A DNA stretch of 64,000 nt, from contig CAJPFH010000006.1 in assembly GCA_905339165.1 (NCBI GenBank), positions 124,001 to 188,000 on the forward strand, read 5' to 3'. Source of the DNA: Flavobacteriales bacterium. Lineage in GTDB: Bacteria; Bacteroidota; Bacteroidia; Flavobacteriales_E; Vicingaceae. Under the pieces are notes generated by a model. It did no database searches and had not been told where the DNA came from. It was given only the letters and a program-made list of their open reading frames with translations. Below are positions 19,149-28,027 of the stretch, piece by piece. A program made the position numbers and the translations under genes. Positions within the stretch are counted from its first letter, which is position 1. Every line of letters begins with the position of its first letter.

Positions 19149-20369
19149 TTGAAACTTGCGTTCTACATAGCAAAGCGTTATTTGTTTGCCAAAAAATCGC
19201 AAAATGTGATTACGGTTATTTCTAGAATTTCGGTAGTAGGAGTAGCCATAGGTTCTTTGGCATTAGTGGTAGTGCTTTCAGCATTTAACGGGTTACAAAA
19301 TTTAGTAGAGTCGTTGTATGCTTCTTTTGATCCCGATATTCGAATAACGGCAACTCTGGGAAAATCCTTTCCGTACGATTCTTTTCCCACTGAAAAAATA
19401 AAAAAAATAAAAGGAGTAAAATACATTACTAAAACCATTGAAGAAACGGCTTTGCTCAAATTTGAAGATAAACAAACCCTGGCTACCATTAAGGGCGTAG
19501 AAAATGAGTTTACCAAAATGAGCGGATTGGATTCGATGATGGTAGAAGGAAAACTTATTTTAAAAGACGCAGATAATGAATTTTGCGTGTTAGGATATGG
19601 TATTGCCAATGCCCTACAGATGAAGTTTAACGGATTTTCTAAGCCTATTTGGGTTTATGTGCCTAAACGAAGCAAAAGCGTTTCCTTTAATCCCGACCAA
19701 GCTTTTCATAAACGCAATATTTTAACAGCCGGTATTTTTTCGGTTAACCCTGATTTTGATACTAAATACACATTGGTTCCATTTGAGTTTGCTGCACAAC
19801 TGCTGCAATTTGAAAATAAAGCCACAGCCATAGAAATTGGAGCCCCAAAAAACACCGACTTAGAGAAACTTAAAAACGAAATACAATCAATTGTGGGAAC
19901 GAATTATACCGTTCAAACACGGTATCAAATAAACGAACTGATTTACAAAACGAACAAAACCGAAAAATGGGTTACCTTTTTAATTCTAACATTTATTTTG
20001 GTTATTGCCGCTTTTAATATCATTAGCTCGCTTACCATGCTTATTATAGATAAAACCAAAGACATATGGATTTTAAAATGTTTAGGAGCAAGCAAAAATT
20101 TAGTTAGGCTTATTTTTTTTACAGAAGGCATATTTATAAATTTATTGGGTGCATTAACCGGAATAGTAATAGGTACAGTTATTTGCCTTCTTCAGCAACA
20201 TGTGGGTTTGTTACGACTAGAAGGAAGCATAGTGGAATATTATCCGGTACATATAGTACCCATCGATTTTCTATACATTTTTATAACAGTATTTTCCATT
20301 GGTCTTTTTGCATCGTGGTATCCTGTGCGGGTGCTTACCCAAAAATATCATACACTTGGTAAAAATTAA
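19149..20369 (+). CDS. FtsX-like ABC transporter permease (LolC/LolE type)
   Basis: A 406-residue inner-membrane permease with the four-helix MacB/FtsX topology: one helix at about 22-48 (ISVVGVAIGSLALVVVLSAFNG), a large periplasmic domain (about 50-270) and three C-terminal helices (WVTFLILTFILVIAAFNIISS, LIFFTEGIFINLLGALTGIVIG, VPIDFLYIFITVFSIGLFASW). The first residues FYIAKRYLFAKKSQNVITVIS are the usual N-terminus of LolC/E homologues in Bacteroidota and show that translation starts at a TTG codon. Lipoprotein release from the inner membrane is the likely job; no LolD-type ATPase is adjacent. Confidence 0.85.
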   Translation: MKLAFYIAKRYLFAKKSQNVITVISRISVVGVAIGSLALVVVLSAFNGLQNLVESLYASFDPDIRITATLGKSFPYDSFPTEKIKKIKGVKYITKTIEETALLKFEDKQTLATIKGVENEFTKMSGLDSMMVEGKLILKDADNEFCVLGYGIANALQMKFNGFSKPIWVYVPKRSKSVSFNPDQAFHKRNILTAGIFSVNPDFDTKYTLVPFEFAAQLLQFENKATAIEIGAPKNTDLEKLKNEIQSIVGTNYTVQTRYQINELIYKTNKTEKWVTFLILTFILVIAAFNIISSLTMLIIDKTKDIWILKCLGASKNLVRLIFFTEGIFINLLGALTGIVIGTVICLLQQHVGLLRLEGSIVEYYPVHIVPIDFLYIFITVFSIGLFASWYPVRVLTQKYHTLGKN

Positions 20370-20408
20370 TTTTGTACATGGGGTATAAATTTTTTATACC
20401 TTTATGCT

Positions 20409-21812
20409 GTGATTTTGAGCAAAATAATAGAGAACGCTATTTTTGAAGGCGATAAACAAACCCCCGATGAGTATAGAAAGGGGAAGTTTTTTATTCTGTC
20501 AATGGGTATTCTGTTTTTTTTATCTATTGTTTCCATACCCTATTACTTCGATTCGCAATTTAATTTCGACCCACTTCTAAAAAAGTTCTACTTGTTAACC
20601 ATGGTGCTTTTTTTAGCCATTTTTTTTATTTATCCAAAATACGGGCATAGAATCCTTTTAGCCAATATTTATTTTGTAATAACTTTCTTATTAAATGCTT
20701 ACGGTACTTATAAAAATGGAGGAATTTATTCTCCCGATAATTTTTCTGGAATTGTAATTATTATATTTATATTTTTAGTTGCAAATAGGCTCTCTGGTTA
20801 TATTTGGGCTGTTGTACACATACTTCTTTTCTCATTCTACTATTATGTTGATGCAAATAATTGGGCTGATTTTAAAGCTGCGTTGGAAGTTATGCCAAAC
20901 CATTATTTTTTCGGTTCTCTGGTATTTGGTTTAGTATTCGGAACAATCATTATTCATTTGCACGAAAACAGTAAAGAATCTTATCTGAAAGAACTAGCTA
21001 AATCAAAGGCAGATTTAGAAGATCAAAAAAAGATGTTAGAGATGCAAAAAGAAGATATTGTTTCCTCTATACAATATGCCCGTAGAATTCAAAATGCTAT
21101 TTTACCGCAAGAAGATACCATATACCGAAATATTCCTCTTTCATTTATTTTGTATAAACCTCGAGATATTGTAAGTGGCGATTTTTTTTGGTTTCATGAA
21201 ATAGATGGCAACAACTATATTATTGTATGTGCCGATTGCACAGGGCATGGAGTACCCGGAGCATTAATGACAGTAATTGGAAGTAATTTGTTAACACAAA
21301 TTATTACAGAAAACAGGTTATACCAACCCGCAGCCATATTACAAGAATTAGATGTGCGAATTTCTACAACCCTGAAACAGCACAAATTAAAAGAGGAATA
21401 TGTACATGATGGGATGGATTTAGCAATGCTAAAAGTAGATAAACAAAAAAAAGAATTTACATACACTAGTGCCAAACGCCCCGCCATTTTTATCAGAGAT
21501 AAACAATTACAAGAATTTAAAGGAAGTAAATGTTCCTTAGGAGGGTTTCGACAGGGAGAAAAAAAGTTTGAAGAAATCAATATAAATTATTTGGAAGATG
21601 ATGTAATATATCTATTTACCGATGGATATATAGATCAGTTTGGAGGTTCAGATAATAAAAAGTTTATGATTAAAAGATTTAGAGAACTATTGTTGAAAAT
21701 ACATACCAAACAAATGCACGAACAAAAACAGATAGCTGAGCATACTATAAACGAATGGATTGGCAATAATGAACAAACCGATGACATTGCGTTAATCGGC
21801 ATTCGGTTTTAA
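20409..21812 (+). CDS. membrane PP2C/SpoIIE-type serine/threonine phosphatase
   Basis: A 467-residue signalling protein. Six hydrophobic helices occupy about 25-190, followed by a short coiled coil (about 193-220, KELAKSKADLEDQKKMLEMQ) and a SpoIIE-type phosphatase domain (about 222-467). Metal-binding motifs are present: SGDFFWF, CADCTGHGVPGALM (the DxxGHG site), DGMDLAMLKVD and LFTDGYIDQFGG with a closing TDDIALIGIRF. Such proteins often act on anti-sigma factor antagonists or chemotaxis-like partners; none is nearby. The start is GTG 20409 or the TTG at 20415; a TTTG (20371) and TATACCTTTA promoter-like pair just upstream slightly favours the later codon. Confidence 0.86.
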   Translation: MILSKIIENAIFEGDKQTPDEYRKGKFFILSMGILFFLSIVSIPYYFDSQFNFDPLLKKFYLLTMVLFLAIFFIYPKYGHRILLANIYFVITFLLNAYGTYKNGGIYSPDNFSGIVIIIFIFLVANRLSGYIWAVVHILLFSFYYYVDANNWADFKAALEVMPNHYFFGSLVFGLVFGTIIIHLHENSKESYLKELAKSKADLEDQKKMLEMQKEDIVSSIQYARRIQNAILPQEDTIYRNIPLSFILYKPRDIVSGDFFWFHEIDGNNYIIVCADCTGHGVPGALMTVIGSNLLTQIITENRLYQPAAILQELDVRISTTLKQHKLKEEYVHDGMDLAMLKVDKQKKEFTYTSAKRPAIFIRDKQLQEFKGSKCSLGGFRQGEKKFEEININYLEDDVIYLFTDGYIDQFGGSDNKKFMIKRFRELLLKIHTKQMHEQKQIAEHTINEWIGNNEQTDDIALIGIRF

Positions 21813-21820
21813 AACCGAAT
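21801..21820. terminator. bidirectional terminator palindrome between phosphatase and atpG
   Basis: ATTCGGTTTTAAAACCGAAT is a perfect 20-base palindrome. It contains the phosphatase stop codon and directly abuts the atpG stop codon, so one structure would end both convergent transcripts. Confidence 0.7.
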
Positions 21821-22693
21821 TTAATTCAATGCTTCCGCTCCGGCTACAATTTCTAAAATTTCGCCCGTAATAGCCGCTTGTCGAGCTTTATTGTAGTGCA
21901 GTTTCAGTTCATTTATTAAATCCGAAGCATTATCGGTTGCCTTGTGCATGGCCGTCATTCGTGCACCATGTTCGGCTGCATTTGAGTCTAAAATAGCTTT
22001 ATAAAATTGTGTTTTTAAAGATTTAGGAATTAAATCTTGAACAATTCCCTTTTTATCTGGCTCAAAAATATAATCATTGTTCGATTTAGACTTTGTATTC
22101 GGAGGCAATACAGGTAAAAATTGTTCGGTAGTAAGCACTTGCGTGGCTGCATTTTTAAACTGATTGTAAACAAGCACAACCTTGTCAAACTGTTTATTTA
22201 CAAAGGCTTCCATAACTGCCTGTGCTACCGGAGCCACTTCTTGAAAAGTTAAATTATCGTAAAGTTTTCCAAGTTGTTTGGGCAAAGTTGTACCCTTGAT
22301 ATGATAGTCTGTTTTTCTATAAAAGTCTTCGGCCTTTTTACCAACGGAAAGTATAGTTATGGTTTTCCCTTTATACTCCTCGCGTATCAGTTTATTTACT
22401 TGTTTTAACACGTTGGCATTAAATCCTCCGCATAATCCTCTGTTGGAAGTAATGGCCACAATTAATATACTTTTTATTTCTCTTTGTTGAGAATAAATGC
22501 CTTCATTATTTTCTAAGCTGGCACTTAAATTCTCCAGAATCTCTTTCAGTTTTGAAGCATACGGACGCATACGTATAATGGCATCTTGTGCTTTTTTAAG
22601 TTTGGCAGCAGAAACCATTTTCATGGCAGAAGTTATTTGCCTGGTAGATTGTACCGAGGTGATTCTGTTGCGTATTTCTTTTAAGTTGGCCAT
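21821..22693 (-). CDS. atpG: ATP synthase F1 gamma subunit
   Basis: The central rotor shaft of F1. The 290-residue protein opens with MANLKEIRNRITSVQSTRQITSAMKMVSAAKLKKAQ, the diagnostic N-terminal helix, contains ITSNRGLCGGFNANV in the globular domain, and closes with AEHGARMTAMHKATDNA and the C-terminal shaft helix. It is last in the leftward atpBEFHAG run, 6 bases after atpA. Confidence 0.97.
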   Translation of the reverse strand: MANLKEIRNRITSVQSTRQITSAMKMVSAAKLKKAQDAIIRMRPYASKLKEILENLSASLENNEGIYSQQREIKSILIVAITSNRGLCGGFNANVLKQVNKLIREEYKGKTITILSVGKKAEDFYRKTDYHIKGTTLPKQLGKLYDNLTFQEVAPVAQAVMEAFVNKQFDKVVLVYNQFKNAATQVLTTEQFLPVLPPNTKSKSNNDYIFEPDKKGIVQDLIPKSLKTQFYKAILDSNAAEHGARMTAMHKATDNASDLINELKLHYNKARQAAITGEILEIVAGAEALN

Positions 22694-22699
22694 TATTAT

Positions 22700-24280
22700 T
22701 TATTGCTTGTATTTTAACGCTACTTCTGAGCCTGCTTTTTCTAGTATAGAAGTAATGGACTCATCAATCTTTCCGGCTTTGATTTGATTCAATGTTTCTT
22801 TGTGGCTTACCTCCAGAAGAGATAGATAATCTTTCTCAAATTCACGAACCTTATTTGTTGGAACATTTCTTAAAAGTCCCCTTGTTCCTAAATAGATAAT
22901 TGCTACTTGTTTTTCAACGGTTAGAGGCGAGAATTGCCCTTGTTTTAATACTTCTACGTTACGTGCTCCTTTTTCTAATACGGCTTTTGTAGCGGCATCT
23001 AAATCGGAACCAAATTTCGAAAAAGCTTCCAATTCACGGAATTGTGCTTGGTCTAATTTCAAGGTGCCAGCTACTTTTTTCATAGATTTTATTTGTGCAT
23101 TACCTCCTACGCGAGATACAGAAATACCCACGTTAATAGCAGGGCGAACACCGGCATTAAATAAATTCGATTCTAAAAATATTTGCCCGTCAGTAATAGA
23201 AATTACATTAGTAGGAATATATGCCGACACGTCTCCTGCTTGTGTTTCAATAATGGGTAGTGCGGTTAGCGAACCTCCTCCTTTCACAATGGGTTTAAGA
23301 GAATCAGGGAGGTCGTTCATTTGTGCCGCAATTTTATCATCATTAATAACTTTTGCAGCTCTTTCAAGCAAACGAGAGTGGAGGTAAAATACATCTCCGG
23401 GGTATGCCTCACGGCCTGGAGGCCTGCGAAGCAGCAGAGAAACCTCGCGGTATGCTACAGCTTGTTTAGAAAGGTCATCATACACAATAAGTGCAGGGCG
23501 ACCTGTATCTCTAAAATATTCGCCAATAGCAGCACCGGCAAACGGCGCGTAGAACTGCATAGGAGCGGGTTCCGAGGCAGAAGCTGCTACCACCACAGTG
23601 TAGGCCATAGCTCCGTTATCTTCAAGTGTTTTTACAATTTGTGCAACGGTAGAGCCTTTTTGACCTATGGCAACGTAAATACAGAATACAGGTTTTCCGG
23701 CATCGTAAAATTCTTTTTGATTGATGATGGTATCTATTGCTACGGCTGTTTTTCCTGTTTGGCGGTCACCAATGATTAACTCTCGTTGTCCGCGTCCAAT
23801 AGGTATCATGGCGTCAATGGCTTTTATACCTGTTTGCAGAGGTTCGTTTACCGGTTGACGAAAAATAACCCCGGGAGCTTTTCTTTCTAAAGGCATTTCG
23901 TACGTCTCGCCTGTAATAGGACCTTTTCCGTCAATAGGGTTTCCTAAGGTATCAATTACTCTTCCAACAACTCCTTCTCCAACGCGAATAGACGCAATTC
24001 TTCCGGTACGTTTTACGGTAGCGCCTTCTTTTATTCCGTTAGAGGAGCCTAATAGTACAGCACCAACATTGTCTTCTTCCAAATTTAATACGATTGCGTT
24101 TAATCCGTTTTCGAATTCAATTAATTCTCCGGATTGTACATTGTTTAATCCGTATATACGTGCAATACCATCACCAACTTGCAACACACTACCTACTTCT
24201 TCTAGTTCTGATTCGGATTTAAAGCCGGCTAATTGTTGACGTAAAATTGCGGATACTTCTGCGGGTTTAACTTCTGCCAT
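22700..24280 (-). CDS. atpA: ATP synthase F1 alpha subunit
   Basis: Non-catalytic nucleotide-binding subunit of the F1 hexamer. At 526 residues it carries the Walker [15 protein letters not shown] (about 171-184), the arginine finger region [17 protein letters not shown], and the beta-barrel N-terminal domain ([16 protein letters not shown]). The catalytic beta partner is not in this operon; in Bacteroidota atpD and atpC usually sit at a separate locus. Lies between atpH and atpG with short gaps. Confidence 0.98.
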   Translation of the reverse strand: MAEVKPAEVSAILRQQLAGFKSESELEEVGSVLQVGDGIARIYGLNNVQSGELIEFENGLNAIVLNLEEDNVGAVLLGSSNGIKEGATVKRTGRIASIRVGEGVVGRVIDTLGNPIDGKGPITGETYEMPLERKAPGVIFRQPVNEPLQTGIKAIDAMIPIGRGQRELIIGDRQTGKTAVAIDTIINQKEFYDAGKPVFCIYVAIGQKGSTVAQIVKTLEDNGAMAYTVVVAASASEPAPMQFYAPFAGAAIGEYFRDTGRPALIVYDDLSKQAVAYREVSLLLRRPPGREAYPGDVFYLHSRLLERAAKVINDDKIAAQMNDLPDSLKPIVKGGGSLTALPIIETQAGDVSAYIPTNVISITDGQIFLESNLFNAGVRPAINVGISVSRVGGNAQIKSMKKVAGTLKLDQAQFRELEAFSKFGSDLDAATKAVLEKGARNVEVLKQGQFSPLTVEKQVAIIYLGTRGLLRNVPTNKVREFEKDYLSLLEVSHKETLNQIKAGKIDESITSILEKAGSEVALKYKQ

Positions 24281-24301
24281 TTCTTTTTCTTTTTTAAATT
24301 T

Positions 24302-24862
24302 TTAATATTCTTTAATGTAAGGATTTTTACTGAATTCTTTTTGTAGGTCGTTTATTTTTCTGCGAATGCTTTCGTCTACTTGTTTATCGCCAACACGTAA
24401 AATCATTCCGCCAATAATGGCTGAATCTACTTTTTCTATTAGTTCTAAATTATTGTTGTTTATGGTTTTTTTAATGGAGGCCAAAATAGTTTTTCTCAGA
24501 TTTTCATCTATTGGAACTGCGGTAGTAATATAGGCTGTATCTATGTGTTTTAATGTTTTATATTGAGCATTAAAACTGCTTGCAATATTTTGTAAAATCA
24601 CCTCGCGTTTTTTACGTGCAATGATTTTAATAAAGGAGAAAGAAACCGCAGAAATATTTTTTTCGAAAATTTCTGAAAGGATGGAAATTTTCTTATCGGT
24701 TTTAATAATGGGGCTTTTCAGCAACAAAAGAAGCGGTTTATTTTCAGAAATCACTTTCTCTATAAAGTGCATATCTTTTGCTACTTGTTCAAGGCAATTT
24801 TGTTCTACTGCAAGAGAAAGCAGCGATTTTGCATAGCGAGATGAAACGCGAATATCGGCCAT
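24302..24862 (-). CDS. atpH: ATP synthase F1 delta subunit
   Basis: The peripheral-stalk subunit joining b to the top of F1. The 186-residue protein begins RVSSRYAKSLLSLAVEQN (family start YAkALfelA) and ends with the strand VDSAIIGGMILRVGDKQVDESIRRKINDLQ, which is the conserved C-terminal motif of OSCP/delta. It fits between atpF and atpA as expected. Confidence 0.95.
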   Translation of the reverse strand: MADIRVSSRYAKSLLSLAVEQNCLEQVAKDMHFIEKVISENKPLLLLLKSPIIKTDKKISILSEIFEKNISAVSFSFIKIIARKKREVILQNIASSFNAQYKTLKHIDTAYITTAVPIDENLRKTILASIKKTINNNNLELIEKVDSAIIGGMILRVGDKQVDESIRRKINDLQKEFSKNPYIKEY

Positions 24863-24868
24863 TGTTTA

Positions 24869-25357
24869 TTAATTCAGGTTTACGTCTTTCACTAAGTTAT
24901 CAATTATTTTTTTCTGTTTGTCTTCGTCCGAAAGTTGTTGCTTTAGGATTTTTTCAGCAATTTCAATAGACAATACAGCCACCTGATTTTTTAATTCTGT
25001 AACGGCTGCCATTTTTTCGTTGTGAATACTTTCTCTAGCCATTGCAATTATCTTTTCGGCCTCTTCAGAAGCTTTTCCTTTTGCGGTGGAAATAACTAAT
25101 TCTTTTGCTTCGCGAGCTTCTTTTAAAATTTTATCGCGTTCTATACGTGCCTCATTTAAAAGTTTTTCGTTAGAGCTTTGCAAATTTTCCATTTCTTTTT
25201 TTGCGTTTTCAGCGGCACGCAATGCGAGTTCAATGGATTCTTCTCTTTCTTGTATGGCTTTTAATATGGGTTTCCATGCAAATTTGCCAAGAATGAAAAG
25301 CACTGTAAGGAAAGCGATGCTTGTCCAAATAATAGTTCCGATACTTACTGATAACAT
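24869..25357 (-). CDS. atpF: ATP synthase Fo b subunit
   Basis: Peripheral stalk subunit. A single N-terminal membrane helix (about 5-24, IGTIIWTSIAFLTVLFILGKFAW) is followed by the conserved KPILKAIQEREESI and a long charged coiled coil to the end, 162 residues in all. A strong hairpin separates it from atpE upstream, which may lower its expression relative to the c subunit. Confidence 0.96.
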   Translation of the reverse strand: MLSVSIGTIIWTSIAFLTVLFILGKFAWKPILKAIQEREESIELALRAAENAKKEMENLQSSNEKLLNEARIERDKILKEAREAKELVISTAKGKASEEAEKIIAMARESIHNEKMAAVTELKNQVAVLSIEIAEKILKQQLSDEDKQKKIIDNLVKDVNLN

Positions 25358-25388
25358 ATCTGTTAATTTTGTTTAGTAATGAAATAAA

Positions 25389-25421
25389 CCGAAAACTTTA
25401 ACCAACCGTTAAAGTTTTCGG
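25389..25421 (-). promoter_or_regulatory. 14-bp perfect hairpin between atpE and atpF
   Basis: CCGAAAACTTTAAC and GTTAAAGTTTTCGG form a perfect 14-bp stem with a 5-base loop, placed just after the atpE stop and 32 bases before the atpF start. There is no long T-tract after it on the transcribed strand, so partial termination or protection of the atpE 3' end is more likely than full termination. This could raise the c-subunit dose relative to b. Confidence 0.7.
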
Positions 25422-25431
25422 AAAAGTGTTT

Positions 25432-25689
<258 letters not shown>

Positions 25690-25710
25690 TTAGGGTTAAT
25701 AAAAACATAA

Positions 25711-26811
25711 TTAATGGTGAGCTTCTTCTACTGCTGAGCCAAAATAAATGGCAGCTAACAGGGTAAAAACATAGGCCTGTAAAAAAGCGACCAACAATTC
25801 AATAAAGTTCATAAAAATCATAAAAAACAGGGAGCCCACCCCTACTCCATAGCCGGCTGTAGCACTTTGTTCTCCGAATATAAAGATTAAACATACAAAG
25901 GCAAGAATAATAATATGTCCTGCGGTAATGTTGGCTGTTAAACGTACCATTAAAACAAGAGGTTTAATAAAAATGCCGGCTATTTCAATAGGTACAAGAA
26001 TAAATTTAATAGGAAGCGGTATTCCGGGAGGCCATAATAAATGCCCCCAATAGTGTTTGTTGCCATTTATAGAGGTAATTACAAAAACTACGGTGGCCAA
26101 TACGGCAGTAACACTGAGAGTGCCTGTAATGTTTAATCCACCCAAAAAGGGAATTAATCCTAAAATATTACAAGTCCATATAAAAAAGAAAATGGTTAAC
26201 AAGAAAGGCATAAAAAGATGGTATTTATGTCCTATTGAAGGTTTTGCCACTTCATCGCGAATAAAGAGTATAAGGGGTTCCATGAAAGATTGAAGGCCTT
26301 TTGGTGCTTTGTTTACATTTTTTTTGTAGGCCTTAGCTACCGATAAAAATACAAGGGTAACAATGAGTAGGGCAAATAGTAGGCCGGCCGTATTTTTTGT
26401 TATAGATAAATCGATAGTAACAGCTTGATTGGTGGGGTGTCCGTGTTCATCAAAATCTAACTCCCCCTGTTCGTTGGTGTAATATATTTTTTCATGAAAT
26501 AAGGCGAATCCATTATGTTCAAAGTATTCGATGTTTTTTATTTGATTCTCATGGACGGAGATTGCGGCCGTTTTTTTATTGTGATAGAAATGCGATGAGC
26601 AAAAGACTTCAAACCCCTTTTCAGATTTAAGTATTACGGGTAAATAAATGGCAAAATCTCCAATAATGTGGATTTCGTGTGCATCTTGAATATGGTGCAT
26701 AATCATTTCTCCGGCATTAAATTTACCTTCCGAATTTCCGGAAGCAAAACCGGAAAAAGAAGAAAACAGTAGCATAAAAAGTGCACTTAAACCTGCGAAA
26801 AACTTTGTCAT
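25711..26811 (-). CDS. atpB: ATP synthase Fo a subunit with N-terminal extension
   Basis: The stator channel subunit. The 366-residue protein is longer than the E. coli form because it has a signal-peptide-like start (about 1-23) and a roughly 110-residue extracytoplasmic region (DAHEIHIIGDFAIYLPVIL) typical of Bacteroidota a subunits. The membrane core contains the essential arginine in LVLMVRLTANITAGHII and the C-terminal AYVFTLLAAIYFGSAVEEAHH. It has its own promoter-like element in the 131-base gap upstream. Confidence 0.95.
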   Translation of the reverse strand: MTKFFAGLSALFMLLFSSFSGFASGNSEGKFNAGEMIMHHIQDAHEIHIIGDFAIYLPVILKSEKGFEVFCSSHFYHNKKTAAISVHENQIKNIEYFEHNGFALFHEKIYYTNEQGELDFDEHGHPTNQAVTIDLSITKNTAGLLFALLIVTLVFLSVAKAYKKNVNKAPKGLQSFMEPLILFIRDEVAKPSIGHKYHLFMPFLLTIFFFIWTCNILGLIPFLGGLNITGTLSVTAVLATVVFVITSINGNKHYWGHLLWPPGIPLPIKFILVPIEIAGIFIKPLVLMVRLTANITAGHIIILAFVCLIFIFGEQSATAGYGVGVGSLFFMIFMNFIELLVAFLQAYVFTLLAAIYFGSAVEEAHH

Positions 26812-26861
26812 TCCTTTAGTTGCGTTAAATATTATAGTAATATGGTTTAAAAAAACCGTGG

Positions 26862-26869
26862 CAAAAGTA
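26862..26869 (-). promoter_or_regulatory. -7 promoter element for atpB
   Basis: The plus strand reads CAAAAGTA, i.e. TACTTTTG on the coding strand, 51 bases upstream of atpB within the only sizeable gap of the operon. It would allow atpBEFHAG to be transcribed apart from the bactofilin/atpZ group. Confidence 0.5.
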
Positions 26870-26942
26870 TATAATTAACACTTACTTAAGCAAGATTTTT
26901 TTACTGATTTTTAACAGGTATGCTTCTACTCGCTGAATGGCT

Positions 26943-27332
26943 TTAGACGGCCGATGAATCTTGGTTTTTTATCGCTTTAATACTGGCCCATACTTGTAAT
27001 ATAAAATATGATATGTAACCAAAAAGAAAAACAATGGCGATGGGTTTTAATAAATCTTTATGAGTGAGAATAAGTGCCACTAAAAAGAGAAGAGCCGAAA
27101 ACATTTTAATTCCAAATACAGCCATAAATACAGTAATAAAAGTTGTGGGCTTTTTGGCTGCAGCTTTTGCCAGAACAAAGTAGGTAATAAGATTTAAACC
27201 TAAAAGAAAGGAATAAATAGATATAAATACGAAGCTGAAAGAGATGTTTAAATACGAAAACACAAATAAATTAATAGTTAAAAGAATGGCAGTTATGGTG
27301 CTTATACCGATAAGATATGTAGACAATTTCAT
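26943..27332 (-). CDS. four-helix membrane protein of the ATP synthase locus (AtpI/AtpR-like)
   Basis: A 129-residue protein made almost wholly of four transmembrane helices (about 5-27, 31-53, 63-90, 95-117) with a lysine-rich loop AKAAAKKPT. Its size, topology and place between atpZ and atpB suggest an AtpI-like assembly or ion-supply factor for the c ring, but I see no signature motif, so the role is inferred from context. It starts 6 bases after atpZ ends. Confidence 0.65.
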   Translation of the reverse strand: MKLSTYLIGISTITAILLTINLFVFSYLNISFSFVFISIYSFLLGLNLITYFVLAKAAAKKPTTFITVFMAVFGIKMFSALLFLVALILTHKDLLKPIAIVFLFGYISYFILQVWASIKAIKNQDSSAV

Positions 27333-27338
27333 GTGTAT

Positions 27339-27545
27339 TTATTTTGTATGCGATGTGTCTTTTATTACAATATAAATAGCCAACGATACCGAAATAATGG
27401 AAAGAATAAGCGTAAATGCCGGAAAAGATAAGTTTAGTTTTTCGTCTATTTTTTTACCCCCATACACCCCGGCTAAAATGACTAGAGCCATTTTACTGGC
27501 CATAGAGGTGTATTTGTAAAAATCGTTAGGCTGATTTTTCTTCAA
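27339..27545 (-). CDS. AtpZ/AtpI family protein
   Basis: A 68-residue protein with two membrane helices. ASKMALVILAGVYGGKKIDEKL followed by FPAFTLILSIISVSLAIYIVIKD is the AtpZ/AtpI (PF09527) pattern with the G.Y.GKKIDEKL loop. Members act with AtpI as a magnesium/calcium channel or c-ring assembly helper. Its start lies 20 bases inside the bactofilin gene. Confidence 0.8.
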   Translation of the reverse strand: MKKNQPNDFYKYTSMASKMALVILAGVYGGKKIDEKLNLSFPAFTLILSIISVSLAIYIVIKDTSHTK

Positions 27546-27948
27546 GTAATGCAGACTTATTGGAAGTTTCTGTGGTAACTGATTTTTCCATTCCTTTTAC
27601 CACTGCACCCATGCGGCAGTTTCCTGTAAAATTAGCACCGGGTTCAATGGCAATTTTGGAGGTAAAAATATCGCCATTGATATTGGCTGTGCTGCGTAAT
27701 TGCAATAGCTCTTTTACCGAAATTTTTGCTTTAAGGTTGCCCGAAATATCGGCACTTTTGCAAAGTATTTCGCCTTCTATAATTCCGCTTTCTCCCACTA
27801 CCAATTTCCCCTCGCAAGTAAGGCTGCCTTTTAAAATACCATCGATACGAATATCTCCGTTTGTACGAATATTTCCTTCTATGTGTGTGCCGTTTCTAAG
27901 TATATTGATAGAAACCAAATCGTTTTCTTTACGTGCCATAATGTTCAT
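27526..27948 (-). CDS. bactofilin (polymer-forming cytoskeletal protein)
   Basis: A 140-residue bactofilin. The beta-helical core (about 17-115) is built of short hydrophobic rungs such as GTHIEGNIRTNGDIRIDGILKG and ANINGDIFTSKIAIEPGANFTG, with disordered ends. Bactofilins self-assemble without nucleotide into filaments that position wall enzymes. The gene leads the ATP synthase operon and overlaps atpZ by 20 bases. Translation may start at the first ATG (27948) or at the third residue-downstream ATG (27939, MARKENDL). Confidence 0.88.
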   Translation of the reverse strand: MNIMARKENDLVSINILRNGTHIEGNIRTNGDIRIDGILKGSLTCEGKLVVGESGIIEGEILCKSADISGNLKAKISVKELLQLRSTANINGDIFTSKIAIEPGANFTGNCRMGAVVKGMEKSVTTETSNKSALLEEKSA

Positions 27949-27980
27949 TTTTGAGCGTATTTTGATATTACTAAGAACTA

Positions 27981-27988
27981 CAAAGATA
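27981..27988 (-). promoter_or_regulatory. -7 promoter element for the bactofilin-atp operon
   Basis: The plus strand reads CAAAGATA, i.e. TATCTTTG on the coding strand, 33 bases upstream of the bactofilin start. Confidence 0.5.
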
Positions 27989-28027
27989 GAAAAAGTGGTA
28001 ATATATGTTGATAATGGATACTAAAAC

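Noticed and set aside
23321-23779. Long open frame opposite atpA (152 codons)
   Set aside because: It is wholly antisense to a certain gene, is rich in Cys and Arg, and resembles no family; a shadow of atpA codon usage.
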